A DNA stretch of 64,000 bases. Origin: Bog-756 sp963753905 (GTDB taxonomy: Bacteria > Actinomycetota > Acidimicrobiia > Acidimicrobiales > RAAP-2). Positions 20,173 through 29,036 of the stretch are shown here, piece by piece; the stretch's first letter is position 1; each line of letters starts with the position of its first letter. The translations under genes were made by a program, and so were the position numbers. The stretch spans positions 62,001 to 126,000 of the forward strand of contig CAVWDZ010000002.1 in assembly GCA_963753905.1 (NCBI GenBank), in the 5' to 3' direction. The notes beneath the pieces are model-generated. The model saw nothing but the letters and a program-made list of their open reading frames with translations, did no database searches and was not told the DNA's origin.

Positions 20173-22046
20173 TCGACGGTGACCACCTTTGCCAGGTTGC
20201 GCGGGCGGTCGACGTCGAGACCGTGCAGTCGGGCGAGCGAGTAGGCGAAGAGCTGGAGCGGGACGACGTCCACGATCGGGGCGAAGAGGTACTCGGTCTG
20301 GGGAACCCAGAGCACCGCATCGGCGTGGCGGGCGGTCTCCTCGTCACCGTCGTTGGCCACCAGGATCACGGTGGCGCCCCGGCTGGCGACCTCGGCCACG
20401 TTGGCCATCATCTTCTCCCAGACCGGCGTGCGGGTCGCCACCCCGACCACCACGGTGCGCGGCTCGACGAGGGCGATCGGGCCGTGCTTGAGCTCGCCGG
20501 CCGGGAACCCCTCGGCCCGCAGGTACGAGAGCTCCTTGAGCTTGAGCGCCCCCTCGAGGGCCACTGGGTACCCGACCTGGCGACCGAGGAAGAGGAAGGA
20601 GGGAGAGTCCCGGTAGGCCCGGGCCACCGCGTCCACGTCGGCGGCGCGCCCGAGGGCGGTGGCCACCTTGCCGGGCAGCGACCCCATGCTGGTGAGCAGG
20701 CCCCGGGCGGTGTCCGGCGAGAGGGTCTCGCGTGCCTGGGCCAGGTAGAGGGCGAGGATCTCGAGGGCGGTGATCTGGGCCAGGTGGGTCTTGGTGGCGG
20801 CCACGCCGATCTCGGGTCCGGCCCACGTGTAGAGCACCGCGTCGCTGTCACGCGCCATCGAGGAGTCGACGACGTTTGTGATGACCAGCACCTTGGCTCC
20901 GAGCCGTCCGGCCTCGCGGATGGCCTGGAAGGTGTCGACCGTCTCGCCGGACTGGCTGACCCCGATCACCAGGGTGCGCTCGTCGAGGACGGGCTGGCGG
21001 TAGCGGAACTCGCTCGCGATGTCGATCTCGACCGGGAGTCGCGCCCAGTGCTCGATGGCGTACTTGGCCATCAGGCCGGCGTGGTAGCTGCTGCCGCAGG
21101 CGACCACGAAGACCTTGTTGATCGAGCGGAACTCCTCGGTCGTGATGCGGACCTCGTCGAGCACGAGTGAGCCGTCGGGCAGGAGCCGGTCGAGGAGGGT
21201 GTCGGCCACCGCTCGCGGCTGCTCGTGCATCTCCTTGCTCATGAAGTCGTCGTAGCCGTCCTTCCGGGCGGCGTCGAGGTCCCAGTCGACGTGCAGGGGG
21301 ACCGGATCGACCGGGGTGCCGTCGGCGGCGGTGACCCGGATCGAGCCCGGACGCAGCTCGGCGACCTGGTCGTCGTCGAGGACGAAGAAGTCGTGGGTGA
21401 GCCCGAGGATGGCCGGGATGTCCGACGCGAGGAAGGCGCTCCCGTCGGCGATCCCCATCACCAGCGGTGAGACCCGGCGCGCGGCCACCAGCACCTCGGG
21501 GTCGTCGGCGTGGACCACCGCGAGGGCGAATGCCCCGCGCACCCGCCCGAGCGCGACCCGCACCGCCCGTGCCAGCCCGGCGGCCGGCGTGGCGGCCAGT
21601 TCCGACTCGATGAGGTGGGCCAGCACCTCGGTGTCGGTCTCGGACTCGAGGCGGTGCCCGGCGGCAGTGAGCTCGTCGGAGAGCTCGATGTGGTTCTCGA
21701 TGATGCCGTTGTGGACGAGGGCGAGCCGGCCGGTGCAGTCGACATGAGGATGCGCGTTCTGTTCGGTCGGTCTCCCGTGGGTGGCCCAGCGGGTGTGGCC
21801 GATCCCCGCGGTCGGGTGCACGGGAGCGTCCTCGCAGCGTTTGACCAGGTCCTCGAGCGAGCGGGTCCCGGTGGCCGCCCGGATCCGCCAGAGCCCGTCG
21901 TCAGGGGTCGGGCCGACCAGTGCCAGGCCGGCGGAGTCGTACCCGCGGTACTCGAGGCGGGCGATGCCCTCGACCAGGACGTCGAGGACCGCCGCGCCGT
22001 CCGGGTGGCTGCCGGTGCCCCTGGTGACTCCGATGATGCCGCACAT
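20169..22046 (-). CDS. glmS: Glutamine-fructose-6-phosphate aminotransferase
   Basis: A 625-residue enzyme making glucosamine 6-phosphate, the entry to UDP-GlcNAc and peptidoglycan. The N-terminal nucleophile is Cys2 (MCGIIGV), with EYRGYDSAG and GHTRWATHG in the glutaminase domain. Two SIS domains follow (VVACGSSYHAG, VSQSGETVDT, then LFLGRQVGYPVALEGALKLKE), and the end DRPRNLAKVVTVE is the family terminus. glmM lies 57 bp upstream in the same direction. No glmS ribozyme was recognised in that short gap. Confidence 0.97.
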   Translation of the reverse strand: MCGIIGVTRGTGSHPDGAAVLDVLVEGIARLEYRGYDSAGLALVGPTPDDGLWRIRAATGTRSLEDLVKRCEDAPVHPTAGIGHTRWATHGRPTEQNAHPHVDCTGRLALVHNGIIENHIELSDELTAAGHRLESETDTEVLAHLIESELAATPAAGLARAVRVALGRVRGAFALAVVHADDPEVLVAARRVSPLVMGIADGSAFLASDIPAILGLTHDFFVLDDDQVAELRPGSIRVTAADGTPVDPVPLHVDWDLDAARKDGYDDFMSKEMHEQPRAVADTLLDRLLPDGSLVLDEVRITTEEFRSINKVFVVACGSSYHAGLMAKYAIEHWARLPVEIDIASEFRYRQPVLDERTLVIGVSQSGETVDTFQAIREAGRLGAKVLVITNVVDSSMARDSDAVLYTWAGPEIGVAATKTHLAQITALEILALYLAQARETLSPDTARGLLTSMGSLPGKVATALGRAADVDAVARAYRDSPSFLFLGRQVGYPVALEGALKLKELSYLRAEGFPAGELKHGPIALVEPRTVVVGVATRTPVWEKMMANVAEVASRGATVILVANDGDEETARHADAVLWVPQTEYLFAPIVDVVPLQLFAYSLARLHGLDVDRPRNLAKVVTVE

Positions 22047-22103
22047 GCGCCGTAACGCTAGTGGGAGGAGGTGCCCGACAGCACCACCTCGGCGGGGTGG
22101 CGG

Positions 22104-23471
22104 TCAGCCGTGGGTGGCCGCCGCGGATCGCAGCTCGTGCTCGACCAGGGTGCTGAGCCGGGCGGCCACGGCCTCGGCGACCCCGTCGCCGGTCGCCTCG
22201 ACCATGACCCGGACCAGGGGCTCGGTCCCGCTCGGGCGCAGCACCACCCTGCCGGACTCCCCGAGTCCCGCCCGCTCCTCCTCAACGGCCGACCAGACGG
22301 CGCCGGCCTGCTCGAGCAGCTCGGTGTTGGGGACCGGAACGTTGACCAGTACCTGGGGGACCCTGGTGACCAGGCCGTCGAGGAGCGAGACCAGTGAGCT
22401 CCCGCTCCGGGCCAGCAGGTCGGCCAGGACGAGGCCGGTCAGCAGGCCGTCACCGGTCGTCGCCAACCGCCGGAAGATGATGTGCCCGGACTGCTCCCCG
22501 CCGAGCGAGAAGCCGTCCTTGTCGAGGGCGGCCAGCACGTGCCGATCGCCGACAGGGGTCTCCTTCACGACGATCCCCCGCCCCTCCATGGCCAGACGGA
22601 ACCCGAGGTTGGTCATGACCGTGACCACCACCGTGTTGCCGGCCAGCTGCCCGCGTTCTGCGAGGTCGAGCGCGAAGAGGGCCAGGAGCTCGTCGCCGTT
22701 GACCAGGGCACCGGTCCCGTCGACCGCGAGGAGCCGGTCCGCATCGCCGTCCAGGGCCAATCCGAGGTGGGCCCGGTGCTCGACGACCGCGCCCGAAAGG
22801 GCCTCGGTGGCGGTCGAGCCGCAGCCGGCGTTGATGTTGGTGCCGTCCGGCTCGCAGCCGATCGCGACCACCTCGGCGCCGAGGCGTTCGAAGACCTCGG
22901 CGGCGATCCCCGACGCGGCCCCGTGGGCGCTGTCCACGACGAGGCGCAGACCGTCGAGGGTCCGGCCGTCGAGCGCCGAGGCGAGGTGCGCGACATAGGC
23001 GGACTCCAGATCGGGCTCGCTGCGTACGGTGCCCACCCCGTGACCCTCCAGGCGGCGTGGTCCCCTGGTGGCCGGGTCGAGCACCCGCTCCAGTTCGGCC
23101 TCGATGGCGCTCTCCGTGTCGGTGCCGAGTTTGATCCCACCCGCTCCGAAGAGCTTGATCCCGTTGTCGGAGAAGGGGTTGTGCGACGCCGAGACGACCG
23201 CGGCCGGAAGGTCGCGCTGGGCGGACAGCCAGGCCAGGGCCGGGGTGGGCAGCACCCCCACGTCGACGACGTCGGCGCCCTCGCTGGCCAGGCCCGCCCC
23301 GAGGGCGGCCTGCAGCATGGGACCGGACTTCCGGGTGTCCCGGCCGGTCAGGAAGGTGGCGGCGGTGATTGTCCTGGCGACCGCCCGGCCGAGGGCCAGG
23401 ACCAGCTCCGGGGTCAGCTCGACGTTGGCGATGCCACGGACACCGTCGGTGCCGAACCGGGTCCGGGTCAC
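22104..23471 (-). CDS. glmM: Phosphoglucosamine mutase
   Basis: A 455-residue enzyme interconverting glucosamine 6- and 1-phosphate. The phosphorylated serine is S96 in VSASHNPFSDNG, the Mg-binding loop is DGDADR, the sugar loop GGEQSGH, and the C-terminal phosphate site RPSGTEPLVRVMVE. The GTG at 23471 begins four bases after the rpsI stop, so it is translated from the rplM-rpsI transcript, a typical actinobacterial order. Confidence 0.96.
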   Translation of the reverse strand: MTRTRFGTDGVRGIANVELTPELVLALGRAVARTITAATFLTGRDTRKSGPMLQAALGAGLASEGADVVDVGVLPTPALAWLSAQRDLPAAVVSASHNPFSDNGIKLFGAGGIKLGTDTESAIEAELERVLDPATRGPRRLEGHGVGTVRSEPDLESAYVAHLASALDGRTLDGLRLVVDSAHGAASGIAAEVFERLGAEVVAIGCEPDGTNINAGCGSTATEALSGAVVEHRAHLGLALDGDADRLLAVDGTGALVNGDELLALFALDLAERGQLAGNTVVVTVMTNLGFRLAMEGRGIVVKETPVGDRHVLAALDKDGFSLGGEQSGHIIFRRLATTGDGLLTGLVLADLLARSGSSLVSLLDGLVTRVPQVLVNVPVPNTELLEQAGAVWSAVEEERAGLGESGRVVLRPSGTEPLVRVMVEATGDGVAEAVAARLSTLVEHELRSAAATHG

Positions 23472-23475
23472 CGAC

Positions 23476-23874
23476 CTACCGCTTGGAGTACTGCGGAGCC
23501 TTGCGGGCCTTCTTCAGACCGTACTTCTTGGACTCCTTCTCCCGGGCGTCACGGGTGAGGAATCCCGCCTTCTTGAGGGCCGGGCGCAGCTCCGGGTCGA
23601 GCTCGCAGAGAGCCCGGGCGATCCCCAGGCGGAATGCGCCGGCCTGCCCCGAGACGCCGCCGCCGTCGATGGACACGTCGATGTCCCACGACTCGACCGT
23701 GTCGGTGAGCCGCAGCGGCTCGGTCACGACCATCCGGTGGGTCGCCGAGGTGAAGTACTCCTCGAGCTTGTGCCCGTTGACGGTGATGACGCCCTGTCCC
23801 GGGCGGATCCGCACGCGGGCGACCGCCTGCTTGCGTCGTCCGGTGGTCTGGCAGATGGGGGCGGCGGTGGCCAC
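23476..23874 (-). CDS. rpsI: Ribosomal protein S9 (uS9)
   Basis: A 132-residue small-subunit protein whose C-terminal tail reaches the P site. It has TTGRRKQAVARVRI near the start, GGGVSGQAGAFRLGIARAL, and the conserved end KKARKAPQYSKR. The GTG at 23874 has GAGGAT upstream. It follows rplM after 48 bp as one unit. Confidence 0.97.
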   Translation of the reverse strand: MATAAPICQTTGRRKQAVARVRIRPGQGVITVNGHKLEEYFTSATHRMVVTEPLRLTDTVESWDIDVSIDGGGVSGQAGAFRLGIARALCELDPELRPALKKAGFLTRDAREKESKKYGLKKARKAPQYSKR

Positions 23875-23922
23875 GTTGTGATCCTCGGTTTCGTCTGGGT
23901 GGGAGCCTGGCGGGTGCAGCGG

Positions 23923-24390
23923 CTACGCGCCGCTCCGGGCCGACGCCCTGCGACGGGCCCCGGCGATCTCCAGGGGTTCGGGGGACTGGGCGGCATGCGG
24001 GTGGTCCGCGCCGCGGTAGACCTTGAGCTTGGTGAGCATCTGCCTGCCGAGCCGGGTCTTCGGGAGCATCCCGCGGACCGCGTTGCGGACCACCTCGTCG
24101 GACCGGTCGGTCATCAGCTCGGTGTAGCTGGTCGCGGTCAGGCCGCCCGGGTAGCCGCTGTGCCGGTAGGCCATCTTGGCGTCGCCCTTGCCCGAGGTGA
24201 GGACGACCTTGTCGGCGTTGACCACGATCACGTGGTCGCCGACGTCGACGTGGGGGGCGAAGGTGGGCTTGTGCTTGCCACGCAGGATCGTCGCCACCTC
24301 GGTGGCCAGGCGACCGAGCACCAGCCCGTCGGCGTCGACGATGTGCCAGGCACGGGTGATGTCGGCGGGCTTCGGGGAGTAGGTGCGCAA
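23923..24390 (-). CDS. rplM: Ribosomal protein L13 (uL13)
   Basis: A 155-residue large-subunit protein. RAWHIVDADGLVLGRLAT, the GDHVIVVNADKV strand and VRGMLPKTRLGRQMLTKLKVYRG are conserved. The start is TTG at 24390, supported by AAGGA 8 nt upstream and a normal length. A gap of 142 bp after truA should carry its promoter or leader, but I see no clear -35/-10 pair. The last 15 residues are basic and low in complexity. Confidence 0.96.
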   Translation of the reverse strand: MRTYSPKPADITRAWHIVDADGLVLGRLATEVATILRGKHKPTFAPHVDVGDHVIVVNADKVVLTSGKGDAKMAYRHSGYPGGLTATSYTELMTDRSDEVVRNAVRGMLPKTRLGRQMLTKLKVYRGADHPHAAQSPEPLEIAGARRRASARSGA

Positions 24391-24532
24391 CGGTGTGGTC
24401 CTTGTTCGGTGGTGCCGGACGTCGGGGCGCCGTCAGCTGCGGGCACCGGCCATCGACGCAGGTGCGGTGTGCAGGGGGAACGGGTGCAGTCGAGTGCCTG
24501 CGCCATCCCTCCCCGGCCCGACCGGCGACCCA

Positions 24533-25471
24533 TCACTCTAGGTCGGACGGCTCCCCCTGGGCAAGCCGGTCACCGCCGTACCGGACCGCCACCAGGGAGA
24601 GGCCGTGGGGCGGGGCCGGCTGGGCGGCCTGGTTCCGGTCTGCCGAGCGGAGGATCTCGAGGATCTCGGGCGGGCGCCTCCGGCCGCGTCCGATCTCGAC
24701 CAGGGTGCCCACCAGCGATCGCACCATCTGGTGGCAGAAGGCGTTCGCCTCGATCTCGAAGGCCAGCAGGTCCCCGACCGCGGGCAGCAGGCCCGGGCCG
24801 CGCTCGCCGGCGCTGGAGTCGCCGCGCGGCGGGCGGGCGGCGGTCCCGTCGGTCCGGGAGCGGGGCAGGTCGTCGACGAGGAGGGTCCACCGGGCATCGC
24901 GCACCCGGCGGGGCATGGGGTCGTCCGGCGATGTTCCCGGCACCCGGCGGCAGAAGGCCCGGAAGTCGTGCTCGCCGAGCAGGGCGTCGGCAGCCGCGGT
25001 CATCGCCCGCAGGTCGAGGGGGTCGGCCACGTGCCAGCTCAGGCCCGCGAGCAGCGGGTCGGGCACCGGGGCGTTGACCACCAGGTACCGGTACCGTCGG
25101 CCGGTCGCCGAGCGACGCGCGTCGAAGCCCTCCGGGGCGATCTCCGCCGCCCGCACCGCGATGGCCGGCCCCACCTGGCGGTTGACGGACTTGAGCAGAG
25201 CGGCCGGGTCCAGGGCGGTCGAGCGCTCGACCGGCAGGTCGAAGTGGACCACCTGGTCGAGGGCGTGCACCCCGGCATCGGTCCGCCCGGCACAGGTGAG
25301 AATGACCGGGGCCCGCGCATACCGGGACAGTGCCCCGGCCAGGGTGCCGGCAACGGTGACCTGACCCTCCTGGGCCGCGAAGCCGCGGAAGCCCGATCCG
25401 TCGTAGGCCACATGCAGGCGCCACCGGATGGCAGCGCCGCGCTGTCCCCCGGTCTCGGGGGGCCCGCTCAC
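24533..25471 (-). CDS. truA: tRNA pseudouridine(38-40) synthase TruA
   Basis: A 312-residue enzyme that modifies anticodon-stem uridines. The catalytic Asp is D65 in CAGRTDAGVHALDQVVHF; YDGSGFRGFAAQ precedes it and FCHQMVRSLVGTLVEIGRG is the C-terminal motif. It is longer than the usual 240-270 residues because of a Gly/Arg/Ser-rich insert (about 205-230). The GTG at 25471 overlaps the rplQ stop (GTGA). Confidence 0.94.
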   Translation of the reverse strand: MSGPPETGGQRGAAIRWRLHVAYDGSGFRGFAAQEGQVTVAGTLAGALSRYARAPVILTCAGRTDAGVHALDQVVHFDLPVERSTALDPAALLKSVNRQVGPAIAVRAAEIAPEGFDARRSATGRRYRYLVVNAPVPDPLLAGLSWHVADPLDLRAMTAAADALLGEHDFRAFCRRVPGTSPDDPMPRRVRDARWTLLVDDLPRSRTDGTAARPPRGDSSAGERGPGLLPAVGDLLAFEIEANAFCHQMVRSLVGTLVEIGRGRRRPPEILEILRSADRNQAAQPAPPHGLSLVAVRYGGDRLAQGEPSDLE

Positions 25472-25821
25472 ACCAGTTCGATGCGGGCCATCGGGGCGTT
25501 GTCACCCTGCCGGTTGCCCAGCTTGAGGATGCGGGTGTACCCGCCCGGGCGTTCGGCGTACCGGGGCCCGATCTCGGCGAACAGCTTCGTCGTCATCTCT
25601 CTGTCGCGGATGAAGGCCAGCACGTTGCGCTGCCGGGCCAGACCACCCTTGGCCGCCGCGGTGATGACCTTCTCTGCCACCGGGCGCACGGCCTTGGCCT
25701 TGGCCTCGGTGGTCACCAGGTACTCGGCGGCGATGAGGGAGGCGACCAGGTTGCCCAGCATCGCCTTCTGGTGCGCCGAGCTGCCGCCCAACCGGCGGCC
25801 CTTCTTGGGGGTACCGAGCAT
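25468..25821 (-). CDS. rplQ: Ribosomal protein L17 (bL17)
   Basis: A 117-residue protein near the exit tunnel. KKGRRLGGSSAHQKAMLGNLV is the family N-terminus, TTEAKAKAVRPVAEKVI the middle and GPRYAERPGGYTRILKLGNRQGDNAPMARIELV the end. The ATG at 25821 follows rpoA after 7 bp. Confidence 0.97.
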   Translation of the reverse strand: MLGTPKKGRRLGGSSAHQKAMLGNLVASLIAAEYLVTTEAKAKAVRPVAEKVITAAAKGGLARQRNVLAFIRDREMTTKLFAEIGPRYAERPGGYTRILKLGNRQGDNAPMARIELV

Positions 25822-25828
25822 CCGGGTC

Positions 25829-26767
25829 TCAGTCCTTGACCCGCAGCGACAGGCCCCGCTCGTCGAGCTTCTGGAGCACCTCGTCGAGGGACTTCTGCCC
25901 GAAGTTGGTGATGTTGAGGAGGTCGTCGAGGGTCCGGTCGACCAGCTCCCCGATGGTGTTGATCTGGGCCCGCTTGAGGCAGTTGCGGGGGCGCTCGGTG
26001 AGGTCGAGGTCCTCGATCCGCAGGTCGAGGTCCGGCGAGCCGGTACCGACCGTGCCGACCTCCCCGAGCTCGAGGCCCATGGGCTCGTCCTCGAGATCGG
26101 CCACCAGGCTGACCAGCGTGCGCAGGGTGTCCCCGGCCGAGGCCAGCGCCTCACGGGGGGTCAGGGAACCGTCGGTCTCGATGTCGAGCACCAGGCGGTC
26201 GAAGTCGGTGGACTGCTCCACCCGGACCGGCTCCACGGTGAAGGCCACCCGCCGGACCGGGGAGAAGATGGCGTCCACCGGGATGACCCCGATGGCCCCG
26301 GAGCGCTTGTTCTTGTCGGCCGAGAGGTAGCCCCGTCCCCGCTCCACCGTGAGGTCCACGGCCAGGCGGCCCTTGGCGTTGAGGGTGGCGATGGGCTGGT
26401 CGGGGTTGAGGATCTCGACGTCGGCGGTGACCTGCAGGTCGCCGGCCGTGGCCACGCCCGGTCCGCGCTTGTCGAGCCGGACGATGAGCGGCTCGTCGAC
26501 GTGCACCCTGAGCAGGATGTCCTTCAGGTTCAGGATGATGTCGGTGACGTCCTCCTTCACCCCGGGCAGGACGGTGAACTCGTGGAGCGCCTCGTCGAAG
26601 CGCACCTGGGTGACCGAGGCGCCGGGGATCGAGGACAGGAGGGTCCGGCGCAGCGAGTTGCCCAGGGTGTGGCCGAAGCCCGGGTCGAGCGGGCCGACGG
26701 CGAACCGCTGGCGGTTGTCCTCTTCTTCGCCGATCGACTCGACGGTGGGGCGCTGGATGATGAGCAT
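25829..26767 (-). CDS. rpoA: RNA polymerase alpha subunit
   Basis: A 312-residue subunit that nucleates polymerase assembly. The N-terminal domain (FAVGPLDPGFGHTLGNSLRRTLLSSIPG) forms the dimer and binds beta. The C-terminal domain (RPRNCLKRAQINTIGELV to LDERGLSLRVKD) has the helix-hairpin-helix that binds UP elements and activators. An acidic linker lies between. The ATG at 26767 has GAGGAG 11 nt upstream; the longer frame upstream is a shadow of rpsD. Confidence 0.97.
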   Translation of the reverse strand: MLIIQRPTVESIGEEEDNRQRFAVGPLDPGFGHTLGNSLRRTLLSSIPGASVTQVRFDEALHEFTVLPGVKEDVTDIILNLKDILLRVHVDEPLIVRLDKRGPGVATAGDLQVTADVEILNPDQPIATLNAKGRLAVDLTVERGRGYLSADKNKRSGAIGVIPVDAIFSPVRRVAFTVEPVRVEQSTDFDRLVLDIETDGSLTPREALASAGDTLRTLVSLVADLEDEPMGLELGEVGTVGTGSPDLDLRIEDLDLTERPRNCLKRAQINTIGELVDRTLDDLLNITNFGQKSLDEVLQKLDERGLSLRVKD

Positions 26768-26858
26768 GCTGATCGTGGCTCCTCGGCAGTGTGCAGCTTC
26801 AGGTTCGGTGGGACTCAGGTGGTCGGGCGGGTGCGGATTCTGCGACGCGGTGGGGCGG

Positions 26859-27506
26859 CTACTTCGAGTACAGCTCGACGATGAGCTGCTCCTGGACGGG
26901 CTCGTCGATGTGCTCTCGCAGGGGAAGGGAGAACACCCGGACCTCGAAGCGGTCACCGACGGTCTCCAACCACGGTGGCAGCTGGCGGTCGAGGGTGTCC
27001 ATGTTACGGCGCACGTGGAAGAGCTCGCGCGACGACTGCTTGAGGGCGACGGTGTCACCCTGCCGGACCCGGTAGCTGGGGATCGTCACCCGCTTGCCGT
27101 TGACCAGGACGTGACCGTGGCGGACGAACTGCCGGGCCTGGGCGCGGCTTGCTCCCCACCCCGCCCGGAAGGCGACGTTGTCGAGGCGGAGCTCGAGCAT
27201 GCGGAGCAGGTTCTCGCCGGTGATGCCGGGGGCCCGGCTGGCCTCGACGTAGAGGTTGTGGAATTGGCGCTCGAGCAGGCCGTAGATGCGGCGGGCCTTC
27301 TGCTTCTCGCGCAGTTGGCCGAGGTACTCCGAGCCCTGGCGCATCCGGTCACGACCGTGCTCCCCGGGCGGGTAGGCGCGGCTGTGGCGGTCGGTGACCG
27401 CCTCCGAGACGGGGCACTTCATCGAGTAGCAGCGCTCCCCCTTCAAGAAGAGCTTGGTCCGCTCCCTGCGGCAGAGCCGGCAGACGGGTCCGGTGTATCG
27501 AGCCAT
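26859..27506 (-). CDS. rpsD: Ribosomal protein S4 (uS4), zinc-binding form
   Basis: A 215-residue early assembly protein of the 30S body. Cysteines 9, 12, 26 and 31 form the zinc site of the C+ type. The S4 RNA-binding domain is seen in LELRLDNVAFRAGW and RQFVRHGHVLVNGKRV. It belongs to the alpha operon with rpsM, rpsK, rpoA and rplQ, where S4 is a translational repressor in enterobacteria. Confidence 0.97.
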   Translation of the reverse strand: MARYTGPVCRLCRRERTKLFLKGERCYSMKCPVSEAVTDRHSRAYPPGEHGRDRMRQGSEYLGQLREKQKARRIYGLLERQFHNLYVEASRAPGITGENLLRMLELRLDNVAFRAGWGASRAQARQFVRHGHVLVNGKRVTIPSYRVRQGDTVALKQSSRELFHVRRNMDTLDRQLPPWLETVGDRFEVRVFSLPLREHIDEPVQEQLIVELYSK

Positions 27507-27536
27507 GGTGTTCCCTGGTTCCCTTCGTCCCGGTCC

Positions 27537-27941
27537 CTAGACCCGGCGCCGCTTCTTGGGGCGGCAGCCGTTGTGCGGAATCGGGGTCACGTCCTTGATC
27601 CCCGCCACCTCGATGCCGGCCGCAGCGAGAGACCGGATGGCGGTCTCGCGTCCCGAGCCGGGTCCGCGCACCAGCACGTCGACTCGGCGCACCCCGTGCT
27701 CCATGGCCCGCTTGGCGCACTGCTCGGCGGCCAGCTGGGCCGCGAAGGGGGTCGACTTGCGCGAGCCCTTGAAGCCGACGTTGCCGGCCGAGGCCCACGC
27801 CAGGACGTTGCCCTCGGGATCCGCGATCGAGACGATGGTGTTGTTGAACGAGCTCTTGATGTGGGCGACCCCGAAGGTGACGTTCTTCCGCTCGCGCTTG
27901 CGGGGCCGGCGTGCGGCCCCGGGCTTGGTGGTCTTTGCCAT
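27537..27941 (-). CDS. rpsK: Ribosomal protein S11 (uS11)
   Basis: A 134-residue platform protein of the 30S subunit. VAHIKSSFNNTIVSI, GNVGFKGSRKSTPFAAQ, VRGPGSGRETAIRSL and the end DVTPIPHNGCRPKKRRRV are conserved. The ATG overlaps the rpsM stop by one base (TAATG). Confidence 0.97.
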   Translation of the reverse strand: MAKTTKPGAARRPRKRERKNVTFGVAHIKSSFNNTIVSIADPEGNVLAWASAGNVGFKGSRKSTPFAAQLAAEQCAKRAMEHGVRRVDVLVRGPGSGRETAIRSLAAAGIEVAGIKDVTPIPHNGCRPKKRRRV

Positions 27942-28318
27942 TACTTGCGCACCTTCTTCTTTCCGGCGACGGTCTTCTTCGGTCCCTTGCGGGTACGGGC
28001 GTTGGTATGGGTGCGCTGGCCGTGGACCGGCAGGCCCTTCCGGTGGCGGATCCCCTGGTAGCAGCCGATCTCCATCTTCCGCTTGATGTCCTGGGAGACG
28101 TCACGGCGCAGATCGCCCTCGACCTGCAGGTTGCTGTCGATGAAGTTGCGGAGCCGGGTGACCTCCTCGTCGGTCAGGTCGCGTACCCGGGTGTCCGGGC
28201 TGGTCTCGGTTTCCGCGCAGATCCGCTGCGCGGTGGTCCGGCCGATGCCGAAGATGTAGGTGAGGGAGATCTCCAACCGCTTCTCGCGGGGGATGTCCAC
28301 GCCGGAAATGCGGGCCAC
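27941..28318 (-). CDS. rpsM: Ribosomal protein S13 (uS13)
   Basis: A 125-residue head protein that contacts the P-site tRNA and bridges to the 50S subunit. RISGVDIPREKRLEISLTYI, the IGRTTA motif and GLPVHGQRTHTNARTRKGPKK are conserved. The start is GTG at 28318, 38 bp after rpmJ. Confidence 0.97.
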   Translation of the reverse strand: MARISGVDIPREKRLEISLTYIFGIGRTTAQRICAETETSPDTRVRDLTDEEVTRLRNFIDSNLQVEGDLRRDVSQDIKRKMEIGCYQGIRHRKGLPVHGQRTHTNARTRKGPKKTVAGKKKVRK

Positions 28319-28356
28319 AGGTGTCTACCTTCTCTCTCAGGCGTGCCGGAGCCTGG

Positions 28357-28470
28357 TCAACCCTGCCGCTGCTTGTGGCGGGGGTTTTCGCAGATGACGA
28401 CGACCCGCCGGTGTCGGCGGATCACTTTGCACTTCTCGCAGATCGGCTTCACGCTCGGTCGAACTTTCAC
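28357..28470 (-). CDS. rpmJ: Ribosomal protein L36 (bL36), zinc-binding form
   Basis: A 37-residue protein with the zinc ligands C11, C14, C27 and H32. The start is GTG at 28470 (VKVRPSVKPICEKCK), preceded by an AAGGAAC sequence. It lies between infA and rpsM as in most bacteria. Confidence 0.95.
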   Translation of the reverse strand: MKVRPSVKPICEKCKVIRRHRRVVVICENPRHKQRQG

Positions 28471-28546
28471 GTTCCTTCTCTTCCTCGTCTCACGCCTGTC
28501 CCGTCCCGGCCCACCGGGCGGCTCCGGCGCACCCGCCGGCGCCGGC

Positions 28547-28771
28547 TCACTTGTAGCGGTAGGTGATCCGGCCCCGGGCCAGGTCGTATGGCGTGATCTC
28601 CACCTGCACCTTGTCCCCGGGGAGGATGCGGATACGGTGCATCCGCATCTTTCCGGAGCTGTGGGCCAGCACGTTGTGACCGTTCTCGAGCTCCACCCGG
28701 AACATGGCGTTGGGCAGTGGCTCGACGACCGTCCCCTCCAGAACGATCGCATCTTCCTTGGGCTTGGGCAG
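28547..28771 (-). CDS. infA: Translation initiation factor IF-1
   Basis: A 74-residue OB-fold factor that blocks the A site during initiation. AIVLEGTVVEPLPNAMFRVEL, NVLAHSSGKMRMHRIRILPGD and DLARGRITYRYK are conserved. No ATG, GTG or TTG occurs in frame near the expected start. The best candidate is CTG at 28771 with GAGGAG 6 nt upstream, giving MPKPKEDAIVLEG; ATT at 28777 is in frame but touches the Shine-Dalgarno sequence. A rare start on an initiation-factor gene suggests autoregulation, as for AUU on enterobacterial infC; this is inference. Confidence 0.93.
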   Translation of the reverse strand: MPKPKEDAIVLEGTVVEPLPNAMFRVELENGHNVLAHSSGKMRMHRIRILPGDKVQVEITPYDLARGRITYRYK

Positions 28772-28950
28772 GTGAATCTCCTCGGCACTCTGTCGTTCTC
28801 GGTCGTTCTCGCTCGTCGACCCTGGGGCCGGCCTGCGCCCGGGCCGACAGCGTCGTCGTCCGGATATTCCACAGGCGGGGGCACGCCAGAGGAGCGCCAC
28901 CGGAAGCGGGGTCGGCACACCACGACACCGCCGTGGCCAGCCGGACGACA

Positions 28951-28979
28951 AGTTTACCCTGTTGGGGCCAAATTGCCAG
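28951..28979 (-). promoter_or_regulatory. Candidate promoter for infA-rpmJ-rpsM-rpsK-rpsD-rpoA-rplQ
   Basis: Minus strand: CTGGCA, 17 bases, TAAACT, about 180 bp upstream of infA within the 265-bp gap after map. The -10 box is good and the -35 matches four of six consensus bases. Confidence 0.5.
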
Positions 28980-29036
28980 TCCGGTCGGCCCGAAGCCCGT
29001 TCCGGGCAGCCGGGAGCAGCCCCGTGACCAGCCGGG

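Noticed and set aside
22047..22103. glmS ribozyme upstream of glmS
   Set aside because: The gap is only 57 bp, too short for the ribozyme, and no matching core was seen.
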